The position numbers and the translations under genes are program-made. Shown here piece after piece: positions 41,999-51,400 of a stretch of 64,000 nucleotides of DNA (within the stretch, counting starts at the first letter, position 1; each line of letters starts with the position of its first letter). Below the pieces are notes generated by a model. That model did not search any database. It worked only from the letters and a program-made list of their open reading frames with translations, and was not told the DNA's origin. Origin of the DNA: Planctomycetota bacterium (GTDB taxonomy: Bacteria > Planctomycetota > UBA8742 > UBA2392); assembly GCA_019636195.1 (NCBI GenBank), contig JAHBYA010000005.1, positions 188,174-252,173 on the forward strand, written 5' to 3'.

Positions 41999-42082
41999 AA
42001 AAGGGTCAGACCCTGTTTTCGTGCGCCGACTGGCACAGACCCGGCGGCTTGCATGCATCACGATAACAGGGCCTGACCCCCT
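41999..42082. repeat. REP-like inverted repeat (GGGTCAGRCCCTGTT)
   Basis: The two arms, 41999-42020 (AAGGGTCAGACCCTGTTTTC) and 42062-42082 (the reverse complement of GGGGTCAGGCCCTGTTATC), are inverted over a 41-base spacer. Each arm contains its own short palindrome (GGGTC-AGA-CCC and GGGTC-AGG-CCC). Sequences of this type are common extragenic palindromes in many bacteria, often linked to RAYT/TnpA-REP enzymes. No such enzyme is in the window. Confidence 0.6.
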
Positions 42083-42101
42083 CGCGTGATGCGACCTGCA
42101 A

Positions 42102-42314
42102 TCAGCCCTGCTTCATCAGGTAGAACACGCGGCGCTGCTGGTCGTGGCTTACGGGCTCTGTGATGACGCTGACCAGCGCGTAGCCCTGCTGGCCGTAGTT
42201 GCGCAGCATCATGGTCTCGCTGTCAACGCCGGCAAAGCCGGGGTTGCGCGAATCCGGGTCGTGGCGCTCGTGCTGGTTGACGATACGTTCGACGGCGATG
42301 AACTCGATCGGCAT
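42102..42314 (-). CDS. Small conserved-looking protein of unknown function
   Basis: The product is 70 residues with CAGGAG 6 nt before the ATG. The pattern of a short protein with YGQQGYALVSVITEPVSHDQ and RRVFYLMKQ resembles the DUF4177-type fold, in which a compact alpha/beta unit ends in a strand F/Y-Y-x-K. This is by impression only. It lies 18 bases after the regulator gene and is likely the last gene of that operon. Confidence 0.65.
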   Translation of the reverse strand: MPIEFIAVERIVNQHERHDPDSRNPGFAGVDSETMMLRNYGQQGYALVSVITEPVSHDQQRRVFYLMKQG

Positions 42315-42332
42315 GGCTGTCTCCTGTGCGGA

Positions 42333-42653
42333 TCAACGGCCCCGCACCTCGCCCATAATCTTTTCCAGCTGTTCAAGATAGGCCAGCAGCGCAACACGGC
42401 CGGCCTGCGTAATCTCATAGCTTGTGCGCTTGCGCCGCCCCAGCAGCCCCTTGGCGCCGCGGATAAAGCCCGCGTCCTCAAGCTTTGTGCAATGCGTGCC
42501 CAGGTTACCGTCGGTTGTGTCGGTCAACGCCTTCAACTCATTGAAGCTCAGTTGGCCGTGGCTGCCCAGCGCCGACAAAATCGCCAACCGCACGCGCTCA
42601 TGCACCACGCCGTCAAGCTCAATCGCTGGGCTCAGTCTTGTCTTACCAGCCAT
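42333..42653 (-). CDS. Winged-helix transcriptional regulator
   Basis: The product is 106 residues with GGAG 6 nt before the ATG. The winged helix is clear: HERVRLAILSALGSHGQLSF, NELKALTDTTDGNLGTHCTK (recognition helix), LEDAGFIRGAKGLLGRRKRT (wing), then SYEITQAGRVALLAYLEQLE. It matches the HTH_34/MarR-like group often encoded with a membrane protein. It overlaps the upstream membrane-protein gene by 11 bases and probably regulates that operon. Confidence 0.9.
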   Translation of the reverse strand: MAGKTRLSPAIELDGVVHERVRLAILSALGSHGQLSFNELKALTDTTDGNLGTHCTKLEDAGFIRGAKGLLGRRKRTSYEITQAGRVALLAYLEQLEKIMGEVRGR

Positions 42654-43248
42654 AACGCACTCCTACCCAAACCCCCAGCAGAAAGTGCCCCGCGCCGAAT
42701 GTGGCGACAAACACCAGAAAGTCCAGGTCCAGTCCCAGCACGCCCAGCACACCGCCCATCAGGGTAAACATGCCCAGCATGCGCACGCTGGTCAGGCTGT
42801 GGGCGCTGGCCGCGATCAGTGCCGCACCGTAGCACAACATCCAGACCGCGAAGATGTAGCCCAGTGAGCCCTGCAACGCCAACGCCAGCGTAAGCGCCCC
42901 GCCCACCGCAAGCGCGGGCAGCATCGCAAACAGCACGCGGCGGCCCAGGCGCGCCGCAAGCGGCTGGCCGTCAAGGCGCGCGCGCCGCAGCATGCCCAGC
43001 AGGTTCAGCGCGATTGAAGCCAGGAGCGTGGCCGACCACACCAGCACCATCTGGCGCAGCACCGGCCCGCCAAGGCCGCTGCGCGCCGCGGATTCGGCCA
43101 GGCCGGACTGTGAGGTCAAACCGGCGGACAGAAAGCAAAGCAGCCCCGACACCAGCAGCGCCGCGCCCGAAAGCGAGGTCAAACGCGAGTTCGCCTCAAG
43201 GGCCTCACGGATGGTCTGGATGTCCACGCTGCTCGTGCGCTGCTGCAT
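42643..43248 (-). CDS. Polytopic membrane protein paired with regulator
   Basis: The product is 201 residues from the ATG at 43248, with TACACT 6 nt upstream and no Shine-Dalgarno sequence. A cytoplasmic helical N-terminus of 30 residues (VDIQTIREALEANSRLTS) precedes six hydrophobic segments, for example LSGAALLVSGLLCFLSAG, MVLVWSATLLASIALNLLGM and LFAMLPALAVGGALTLALAL. I recognise no transporter family. Overlap with the winged-helix gene suggests a sensor or target relation. Confidence 0.75.
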   Translation of the reverse strand: MQQRTSSVDIQTIREALEANSRLTSLSGAALLVSGLLCFLSAGLTSQSGLAESAARSGLGGPVLRQMVLVWSATLLASIALNLLGMLRRARLDGQPLAARLGRRVLFAMLPALAVGGALTLALALQGSLGYIFAVWMLCYGAALIAASAHSLTSVRMLGMFTLMGGVLGVLGLDLDFLVFVATFGAGHFLLGVWVGVRYGW

Positions 43249-43254
43249 GGCCGC

Positions 43255-43260
43255 AGTGTA
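43255..43260 (-). promoter_or_regulatory. -10 box 6 nt before ATG (possible leaderless start)
   Basis: On the minus strand TACACT is followed by GCGGCC and the ATG at 43248; no ribosome site lies in between. Confidence 0.45.
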
Positions 43261-43382
43261 ATCCCGCCGGACGGATTGCGCCACAACTCACGGTCGCCGC
43301 AAATAGGGCGGGCCCGGAACGCCGCCAAACGCCCCGGGCCCTTAAGCACGTGCAACATGGCGTCACACGTACCGCGAAGAAA

Positions 43383-44657
43383 CTACTCGTCAGCCAGAAA
43401 CACCGCCTGGTGCCGCACGTCGTCGAACTGCAACCGCGCGCGCAGCCCCTCAAGAAAATCCATCCCGTAAAAGTCCAGGTAATGCAGCAGGCTCATCACC
43501 TCCTGCTGCGGTTTGCCGTCCGGCAGCAGGTACCGGAACAGCTTGGCGAGTTGCCGGCTGTTGACGTCGGTCTCGCGCGCAAACTCCGTGGTGGCGCGCT
43601 GGCGCAGCTTGTCAAAGCCGATGTCAGTGTTGGTCAGCAGGCGCTTGATGTCGTTGTCGGGTGAAAAGCCCAGGTCGTTCAGGCCCATCTCAAAGCGCAG
43701 CAGCTCAGACAGCACGCGCTCTTTGGCGCCGCCGAACAGCGACGGGATGTCCTGCGGCAGGTGCCGCTTCACTGCATCCTGCGCGTTCACCTCGCCGGCC
43801 AGCACTTCTTCAGGTTGCAACCCGAACTTGGTCAGCCAGGCCTCAACCTTGCCCTCGATCATCGTCGCGCTGCCGCCGGGGTAGGGCACAGGCTCGCCGG
43901 GCGGGGTGCCCGCTACCGGGCTGCCGCTGCCGACGGCGGCCACCAGGCGCACGTTACCGAACAGGTGGCGCAGGTTCAGCTCATAGCCGGTGTTGCCCGC
44001 CGGCTTCAGCGCCGTCAGGCCTTCGTCGTCGAACCAGCGCAGCATCAGCCGAATCTTGAACACATCCGGGTCGCTGTCGGCGGCGCGCGATAGCTGGTCC
44101 AGCAGCAGGTTCGAAAACCCGGTGCCAGGCAGCACGTTGCGCAGACCCTCAAGGTAGCGTTCAACGTCGCCGCCGCGGAAGCCGATGTCTTCAAGCTCGC
44201 CGCCGCGCTGCATGATGGCGCTGATACCGCTTTCGCCCCACTCGCCGACTTCAATCGCCGGCCACAGCACGGTGATCACACGGCCCACGCGCTGGCTGCG
44301 AAGACTGCGTGCCAGCTCAAGGCCGGCGAACAGCCGCAGCACTTCATCCATGCGCGGGATCGCGACGCCTTTGACCAGGGGCACGACTACGCCCAGCGCC
44401 TCGCCGCGTGCAAGCTGGCGCAGCGGGTCAAGGTGGCGCTTGGTGCCGCCCGCCTTTCGCAGCCAACTGATCCAGGCGTCTTCGCGCTGCGTGTCGTGCA
44501 CGAACTCGCGGCGCGCAAGGCGACGCGCCAGCGACTGGTACGCCGCATAACTTGAGCGAGGAAGCTTGCCGCGTTTGCGCGTGATGCGCACTAGGGTGCG
44601 TCCGCGCGTGGTGCTGATGCGCGCTGTGGTGAGCGGGAGTTTGATGACGCGGTAAGC
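43383..44657 (-). CDS. BshC-like protein, divergent
   Basis: The product is 424 residues from the ATG at 44657; a TTG five codons upstream is also possible. The segment ARGEALGVVVPLVKGVAIPR followed by LRLFAGLELARSLRSQRVGR and VITVLWPAIEVGEWGE matches the order of motifs in BshC (bacillithiol cysteine-adding enzyme), where a Gln-Gln-x-G-L-x-x-G-P loop, a long helix and a V-F-W-x-A-x-E-D strand follow each other. The GQQ loop and the acidic HDF triad of true BshC are missing, so it is either a very divergent or a non-catalytic homologue. A basic N-terminus (RTLVRITRKRGKLPR) is unusual. Assignment is tentative. Confidence 0.5.
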   Translation of the reverse strand, partial: AYRVIKLPLTTARISTTRGRTLVRITRKRGKLPRSSYAAYQSLARRLARREFVHDTQREDAWISWLRKAGGTKRHLDPLRQLARGEALGVVVPLVKGVAIPRMDEVLRLFAGLELARSLRSQRVGRVITVLWPAIEVGEWGESGISAIMQRGGELEDIGFRGGDVERYLEGLRNVLPGTGFSNLLLDQLSRAADSDPDVFKIRLMLRWFDDEGLTALKPAGNTGYELNLRHLFGNVRLVAAVGSGSPVAGTPPGEPVPYPGGSATMIEGKVEAWLTKFGLQPEEVLAGEVNAQDAVKRHLPQDIPSLFGGAKERVLSELLRFEMGLNDLGFSPDNDIKRLLTNTDIGFDKLRQRATTEFARETDVNSRQLAKLFRYLLPDGKPQQEVMSLLHYLDFYGMDFLEGLRARLQFDDVRHQAVFLADE

Positions 44658-45255
44658 CATGAGAATCCACAACCTTCAAACAGGACGCCGGAAAGGGGCC
44701 CGGCGCACGAATTGTAGCAGCAGAAAATACGGGCACGACTAGCGGGGAAAGGCGCAAAATAGCGGGTTCGGGGCAAGTGCAACCGTGGTTTGAAGTTACG
44801 GGGTTGGCAAAATTTCATACAGGGCAATCTTGGCGCTTTGTGGGACATTTGTGTCAAAATGCGAGGTAGGTGTCAGTAACGTCCGAAACGCAATCAGCCG
44901 TTGCCTTTACGACCAATCGCCCCGCCCGGTTCTAACCATCCGGTATTTGTTTGACACAGCCGTCCGGGATGTTCCATGCGGCGGCATTCGTTGGATAAGC
45001 ACCGGCGCCAGTGAAGCGCGGCTGTTGGCTGGCGGAAGGGAAGCTGGGTTGCATCGCGACACCGGACAACGCGCATGGATCACCCGGCTGGCGAAAAGAA
45101 ATTCCGTGTTCCGACTCGCACCGCAACCGATTTCCGATTAGATAGGGAGTGTGCTGGGCAGTAGTGGGCAATCGCCACGCTTCCGGCTTGCGCCCGGGTG
45201 ACCGGGCAGGACTTGATGCACCCCAGAACTGACAACGGCGGGCACAGGAGAGACA
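44658..45255. other. About 600-base intergenic region with hairpins, no gene seen
   Basis: The region lies between two divergent genes. A hairpin CGCCGG / CCGGCG at about 44687-44706 sits before the 44657 start. A 6-bp stem GCCCGG / CCGGGC with a GTGA (GNRA) tetraloop lies at 45192-45207, in front of the gene at 45256. An open frame at 44830-45141 has no coding character or ribosome site. The lower GC content and lack of a gene leave room for a small RNA or long leader, but I recognise no family. Confidence 0.35.
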
Positions 45256-45615
45256 GTGAGCAACAAGACCAACATCTACATCGACGGCGAGCACGCCGCG
45301 ACGATTGAGAACCTTCAGCATGACGCGCCGTGGTACTACGGCACGCTGATCCCCGGTGACGCGTTTGAAGAACTCAAGGCGTCGCTCGAGAAGGCGCCAT
45401 ACAGTGTGGCCACCCCCGACAGCATTGAGCTGATCGCGACGCAGGACACCGTTGACCGCGTTAGTTGGGGCAGCGACGTGGACTCAAGCGAGATCATCAC
45501 CCAGCTCACGCTTGCCCAGTTTGAACCCGACGGCGCCTGGGAACTCGAGTTCACGTGCGAAACCGACGGCGAAGAAGCCGAAGCCAACGGCGAAGCCGCT
45601 GAATCCGCGGTTTGA
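45256..45615 (+). CDS. Small acidic protein of unknown function
   Basis: The product is 119 residues from a GTG with AGGAGAG upstream. It is soluble and strongly acidic, with an alpha/beta pattern (TNIYIDGEHAATIENLQHDA, PDSIELIATQDTVDRVSWGS) and a low-complexity Glu/Ala tail (GEEAEANGEAAESAV). I recognise no family. A hairpin terminator follows, so it is probably a single-gene transcript with a leader that could reach into the structured region upstream. Confidence 0.7.
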   Translation: MSNKTNIYIDGEHAATIENLQHDAPWYYGTLIPGDAFEELKASLEKAPYSVATPDSIELIATQDTVDRVSWGSDVDSSEIITQLTLAQFEPDGAWELEFTCETDGEEAEANGEAAESAV

Positions 45616-45637
45616 GCCAAACCCTGAGTACGCATCG

Positions 45638-45668
45638 CGCGGCAACCGGAGCACGTTCGGTTGCCGCG
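45638..45668 (+). terminator. Hairpin terminator
   Basis: An 11-bp perfect stem (CGCGGCAACCG / CGGTTGCCGCG) with a 9-nt loop lies 22 bases past the stop; no U tract follows. Confidence 0.6.
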
Positions 45669-45832
45669 GTGCGTTGCGGACTGCCCGTCCGCCGACCTTT
45701 GCGAAAGCGCGACAAAGTGGCGGACCGCAGCATCATCCGCAATGGCGAGTTCGCAAAATGCTTGGGCTTTCTCCTCTGGTGCCTTACCTTAACCGCGCAG
45801 CCCCGAACCAGTCCCCTAGCCGGAGCCTGACG

Positions 45833-48367
45833 TTGCGCCACCTCGCCTTCATCTCCTTCTCCGCGATTGCATTGCTTGCGGCTTGCCTGAATGTTCAAGC
45901 CGATGACAAGGCCAAAGCCCCCGAGATTGACCCCGCCGAGCTTGATGCCGCCAAAGCCACCGCAGACGCGCTGACCCACGAAGAGCGTTCGCTGGTCAAC
46001 GCCCTGCGCTACCTGGTGCGGCCTTCCTTTGAGGAAGAGTTGTTTGCCGGCCGCCGCTATCGCCCCAGCCCGTTGCCGGCATTCGAAAACGCCAGCGGCG
46101 AAAAGTTCGGCGACCTTGACGCGCTGCGCATGTGGGCGGTGCTTGAGTCCGGCATGCCGCTTTCCGGCGCAGCCGACGCGCACCTGCGCCGCATGCTGGA
46201 CACCCAGGTGCCGCAGTCCAACAACAACCTGGGGCCTGCGGCTTTGCAGATGCTGGTGTGCCGCGCCGCCATCGCACGCGGCGACGCGCGCAACCTTGAA
46301 CTGCTGAAGGAGCGCGCCGAAAAAATCTGGCGCTGGAGCCTGGAGCAGAAGGCGGCGTGCAGCACCGGCTCGCCGCTGGTGCAGCGCAACTACATCAACC
46401 CGCAGTGGTTTGCCAACCAGTATTGGCGCACCCAGCTGATGCTGTGCGCCCTCGAAATCGGCATCAAGGCTGACAGCGGCCTGTGGGAAAATGACCTCAA
46501 GGCGCTGTGCAAGTCCTTTGACCGCAAGGGCGGATTCTCAAGCACCACCGGCGTGGACGACATGGCGGCCAACCTTGAGACCAACCTGCTGGGCATGGCG
46601 ACGTTGTCGCTGGCGCTGACCGCCCCTGAAAAGGCGCTGTCCAAGGCGACGTACTCAGCCGTTGAAAAGCAGCTCAAGGCCGCGCGCAGCAAGACCGCCG
46701 AGTGGGGCGACGAATGGCACCGCCTGCACGCGCGCGGCGCGCAACTGCTGCTGGCCTTGAACCTGCACGACGAACTTTCACCCCAGCGCGTAAGCATGGA
46801 CCTGTGGCGCCGCGACGTGCTGTCTCGGGCGCTTTCCACGCCGGACGCGCGCGGCACGATTTCGGGCCGCGGCACGCTGCTGCAGGCCATGGGCATCGCC
46901 GGCGGACTGACCGGCCGCGACGCAATCGACACCGCGGAAACCGCTTTGGCTGCCGTGGCGCTGTGTGGCGGCAAGGACCCGCGGCCGCTGGCGCACCACA
47001 CCGCGGCTTCGCTGGGCCGCATCATGCACGCGCTGGCGGTGCTGCACGCGGGCAACGAGCGTGCGACCGGCGGCAACTTTCAGGACCGCGTGAACTTCGC
47101 GATTGAAGACGGCTGCCGTTTCATCGCATCGCGCATTGTGCAGGATGGTACCTTTGACGGCATCCACCAGCGCCAGCCCGGCAACACCGGCGTGTGCCTG
47201 CTGGCCCTGCTGCACGGCGGGTACGCACGCGACCATGACGTGATCAAGCGCGGCTTTGACCGCCTGACCAAACAGTGCGAAGAGCTCAAGGGCACCGGCG
47301 TCGGCACCTACAACGCCGGCCTGATCCTGATGGCGTACCAGAAGTTCTATGAGCCCCAGATGCGCGAAGCCGGACTGTTCAGCGCCAATACCGCCAAAGA
47401 GTACGACGCCGCCCGGCTGCAAATGCGCAAACTTGTGGCGCGTGATCACATGGCGGTGATTGACGCGATCATCGACCAGCTCGACAAGTCCAGCGGCACG
47501 CAGGGCGGCTGGGGCTACTACCCCGCGGCGGCGCGCGGCAACCATGCCGACAACTCGTGCACGCAGTTTGCGGTGCTGGCGTACCAGGCCGGCAGCACGC
47601 TCGGCGCCAAGGTCGGCGCGCAGGTCTTCAAGTCCGAGGCCCAGCGCCTGATCGACAGTTATGCCCCCGCAGCCGGCCTGAATGCCGTGGACTTTGAGTA
47701 CACCGCGACATCGCTGGGCCGCACCGCGGTCATCCACAAGGGCAAGGTGGTGCCCGGCGGCTGGAGCTACAGCATCGGCAAGGCCGGCGACAGCATGCAG
47801 TTCACGGCGGCGGGCATCGGCAGCCTGGCCATCTGCCTGGACGAGCTTAAGTCGCGCGACGCGCTGGACAGCAAGTTCGAGTTTGAAATCGCCCGCCACA
47901 TCCACGGCGCGCAACTGCGCCTTTCCGGCACCTACTACACCGAAGAGCAGCTCAGCCGCGCCGGCTACGCGATCATGAACCAGGGCTACGACGGCCACGG
48001 CACGTACTACAACCTGTACTCGGTTGAGCGCGGCTGTGAACTGGCCGACCTGCGGCGCATCGGCAACATCGACTGGTATGTCGTCGGCGCCGAGGCGCTG
48101 ATTGAGTCGCAGGCCAGCGACGGCAGCTGGGGCGGCGGGCGCCTGCTGGGCGGGCGTGCGGACCTGGCCAAGCCGGCGCTGATCAACTGCGCGTGGGCGG
48201 TGCTGTTTCTGAAGCGCGCGTCGCCGCCGGTGTTCACCGACCACAAGCGCCGCGACCGCGAAAAGGAAGCCGAGCCCAAGGAAGAGCCCAAGCCGAAAAG
48301 CCCGATCACGCCGGGCCCGGACGACAAGAAGAAGAAAGAGCCTGAACGCAAGGTCGAGGGCGAATAG
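45833..48367 (+). CDS. Lipoprotein with squalene-cyclase/prenyltransferase-type toroid repeats
   Basis: The product is 844 residues from a TTG at 45833, chosen because GGAG lies 7 nt upstream and a signal peptide with lipobox LLAAC starts there (HLAFISFSAIALLAAC). The frame is open about 380 bases further upstream but with no coding character. Many helical repeats of the alpha/alpha-toroid type are present, with QW-like units (SGTQGGWGYYP, SQASDGSWGGG). Exported proteins of this fold are frequent in planctomycetes, and no catalytic DxDD motif of true cyclases is seen, so it is probably binding or structural. The C-terminus is a Lys/Glu/Pro-rich tail. A terminator follows. Confidence 0.8.
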   Translation: MRHLAFISFSAIALLAACLNVQADDKAKAPEIDPAELDAAKATADALTHEERSLVNALRYLVRPSFEEELFAGRRYRPSPLPAFENASGEKFGDLDALRMWAVLESGMPLSGAADAHLRRMLDTQVPQSNNNLGPAALQMLVCRAAIARGDARNLELLKERAEKIWRWSLEQKAACSTGSPLVQRNYINPQWFANQYWRTQLMLCALEIGIKADSGLWENDLKALCKSFDRKGGFSSTTGVDDMAANLETNLLGMATLSLALTAPEKALSKATYSAVEKQLKAARSKTAEWGDEWHRLHARGAQLLLALNLHDELSPQRVSMDLWRRDVLSRALSTPDARGTISGRGTLLQAMGIAGGLTGRDAIDTAETALAAVALCGGKDPRPLAHHTAASLGRIMHALAVLHAGNERATGGNFQDRVNFAIEDGCRFIASRIVQDGTFDGIHQRQPGNTGVCLLALLHGGYARDHDVIKRGFDRLTKQCEELKGTGVGTYNAGLILMAYQKFYEPQMREAGLFSANTAKEYDAARLQMRKLVARDHMAVIDAIIDQLDKSSGTQGGWGYYPAAARGNHADNSCTQFAVLAYQAGSTLGAKVGAQVFKSEAQRLIDSYAPAAGLNAVDFEYTATSLGRTAVIHKGKVVPGGWSYSIGKAGDSMQFTAAGIGSLAICLDELKSRDALDSKFEFEIARHIHGAQLRLSGTYYTEEQLSRAGYAIMNQGYDGHGTYYNLYSVERGCELADLRRIGNIDWYVVGAEALIESQASDGSWGGGRLLGGRADLAKPALINCAWAVLFLKRASPPVFTDHKRRDREKEAEPKEEPKPKSPITPGPDDKKKKEPERKVEGE

Positions 48368-48383
48368 GCGGCAAACCGCATAC

Positions 48384-48410
48384 ACGGGGCAGGCACCGCG
48401 CCTGTCCCGT
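48384..48410 (+). terminator. Intrinsic terminator
   Basis: An 11-bp stem with one G-T pair (ACGGGGCAGGC / GCCTGTCCCGT) and a 5-nt loop lies 16 bases past the stop. Confidence 0.75.
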
Positions 48411-48486
48411 TCGCGTTTCCGGTCTTTTCGTGAACGCCGCTTTGCGCCAATCCGTAGTATGATTAACTCCGGGCGTGGAGGTCGTG

Positions 48487-51400
48487 ATGCGTTATGTGCT
48501 TTGGCTGATGCTGCTTGCGGGACTGCCCTTGATCGCCGCCGAGTCGTATGTGCGCGGCGGCGTGCAACTGTTGCAGGACGATGACGACGACACCGAAGCC
48601 GAAGGGCCGGACTCATGGCTCGTCAGCGCAAACCTTGCGCTGGACAACGGCCGCTACCCAGCCGCCAAGCTTGACTACCGCAAGGTGCTGAAAGAGCAGC
48701 CCGCCAACCAGTCCGCCGCGCGCGGCCTGGCTGAGGCGTACCTCCAGACCGGCGACTACCGGCTTGCCCAGCGCACGCTTGAGCAGGTGATGGAGGCAGC
48801 CAAGGACAGCGTTGAGCCGCGCACGCGCATTGTACTGGCGCGGCTGCTGCTGCTGCGCGGCGAGTACAGCGAAGTCGAGAAGATTGCAAACCTGCTGCTG
48901 GATGAAGCGATCGACGGCAAGGGCGACGCCGTGCTGGCGGGCATCGATGGCGCGCTGCTCAAGGGCAACGTGTTTCGCGCGGTCGGCGAATATGAGGTCG
49001 CGAACAAGATGTATGAGGCTGTCCGCGTCGTGATTTTGTCCGAGCGCGGCAACCTGCTGCGCATTGACACCGGCAAGGGCCGCCAGCCCGATCTGGCCGA
49101 CTGGTGGTGCAGCGCAGGCGAGGCCTACTTCTGGCAGAACCGCCTGCACGAGGCCAACGACTGCTGGGGCAACGCGCTGATGGCCGACGAGTTTCACCTG
49201 CGCAGCGCGGCCTGGATGGCGCGGCTGTACCTTGAACAGAACCACGACAGCAGCAGCCGCGTGAACTACAGCGAACCCACGCTGCGCAAGAACCCGAATG
49301 TAGCCGACTTGAAGCTGTGGCTTGCCAACGCGCACTTCTTTCGCTGGCGCAGCGGCGAGGGCATGAAGCACTTGAACGAGGCGCTGAAGATCAACCCCGA
49401 GCACCCGGCTTCGCTGGTCACCCGCGCGTTGCGCTACCTGTACACCGACCAGTACGACGATGCCAAAAAGGATTACGACCGCGCGCTCAAGGTCAACCCG
49501 CGCGACCCCGAGGCGCTGGCGGCAAAGGCGCTGCACGCGGTCACGCTGGGCATGAGGGACGTGTACAACAAGACGGAAGCCGAGATGCTGGCGATCAACC
49601 CCAAGCCCGCGCGCTTCTACGAGATCATTGCCGACGGGTTGTCCGACCGCTTCCGGTACGTCGAGGCGCTGCCGCTGTACGAAAAGGCCATCGCGTGCAA
49701 CGAAAAGCACTGGACCGCCTACAAGGGCCGTGGAATGGCCGCCATGAACTTCGGCGATGACGTGCTTGGCCGAAAGATGCTTGAGGCCGCGCACAAGAAC
49801 GACCCGCTGCGCAACAACCTTCAGACTGTCAACCTGCTGACGCTTCTGGACAGCTACAAGAACTTTGAACGCTACGAGTCACCCGACGGCCGCTGGCGCC
49901 TGCTGGTGCACAAGTCCGAAGCCGCCGTGATGCGCGACCTGTACATCGCCCACCTTGACGCGTGCTGGGAGGCGATGACCAAGAAGTACGACTTCAAGCC
50001 GCGCACACCCATCGTCGTTGAAGCGTTCCACCGCCACGAAGACTTTGAAGTGCGCACCGTCGGTATCACCGGCTTGCCGGCGCTGGGCGCGTGCTTTGGC
50101 CAGTTGATCACGCTCGATTCACCCAGTGCACGGCCCGCCGGCAGCTACAACTGGGCCAGCACCCTGCGCCACGAGATGGACCACGTGTTCCAGCTCCAGA
50201 TCAGCAACGGGCAGATCCCGCGCTGGCTGGCCGAAGGCAGCAGCGTGTACGAGGAAAAGCTGGCAAGACCGGAATGGGAGCGCCACAGCGAAGACCAGTT
50301 GTTCATGCACTACCACATGGACGACATCCCGCCGGTCAAGAAGTTCAACGAGTGGTTCCGCGACGGCAGCAAAATCCTGTTCGCGTACTACCTCGGCAAC
50401 GTCATGCTTGAGTACATCGACAAGAAGCTCGGCGGCCTTTCCAGTGTGCGCCGGATGATCGAGATGTTCGGGGAAAAGAAAACACCCGAAGAAGTCTTCC
50501 GCGCCTGCCTGAAGCTTGAGCCCGAGCAGTTCGACAAGGGCTTCCGCGAATATGTGCGCGATGAACGCATTGCGCACCTGCGCATGGTGCCGCGCATCTC
50601 GCCCAGCCGCGTCGAGGAGCTGTACTTCAAGTATGAGGACGGCAAGGCGACCACCGCCGACCTTGTGGACCTTGGCCTTGGCTACGCACAACAGGGCAGC
50701 CGCGTCGATGCCGAGACCTTCATCGGCCTTGCCGGCCGCAAGGGCGTCGCGGAAGAGCTGAGCCCGGTCGGCGCGCGCTTTCATTACACGCGCATGCTGC
50801 TGGCGCGCGGCAATGAGCGCATCAGCGGCGCAGAGCGTCAGCAGCAGGCCCGCCAGCACCTTGAAACCGCGATCGCGCGCGGGCTGGAGGACTTCCAGAG
50901 CTTCCTGATCATGGCCCAGTTCGCGCAGGGCGAGGGCAACCGGCAGATGATGCTGCACTGGCTGCGGGAAGCGCACCGCGCCTTCCCGGAAAGCCCGCAA
51001 CCGCTGGCTGCGATGTACCAGTATTGGATGCAGGCCGGCAACCGCGAGCTGGCGATTGAAGCCGCCGAGAAGTGGATGCGCGTGGACGAAAACAACCTGC
51101 AACTGCGCATCTGGCTGATTGAGCAGGTGTATGATCCCGGTCGCCAGTGGGTCCGCATGGCGGACATGGCCGAGCAGGCGATCAATATCGCGCCGCTGAT
51201 GGCGGGCACGCACCGCTTCCGGGCGTTTGCGCTGCGCAAGCTGCAGCGCTACGAAGAGGCGGTCACGCACTACGAGTATGTGCGGCGGCTGGCCACCGGC
51301 AACACGCCCGAGGAGTCCGTGGCCGCGGAAGTGAACGCGCTGCTGGACATCGCGGCGACCTGGATGCAGGCCGAGAAGATCGACAAGTGCAAAGAAGCGC

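Noticed and set aside
44830-45141. Possible 103-residue gene
   Set aside because: No ribosome site, many rare-looking codons and atypical composition compared with genuine genes nearby; probably chance.
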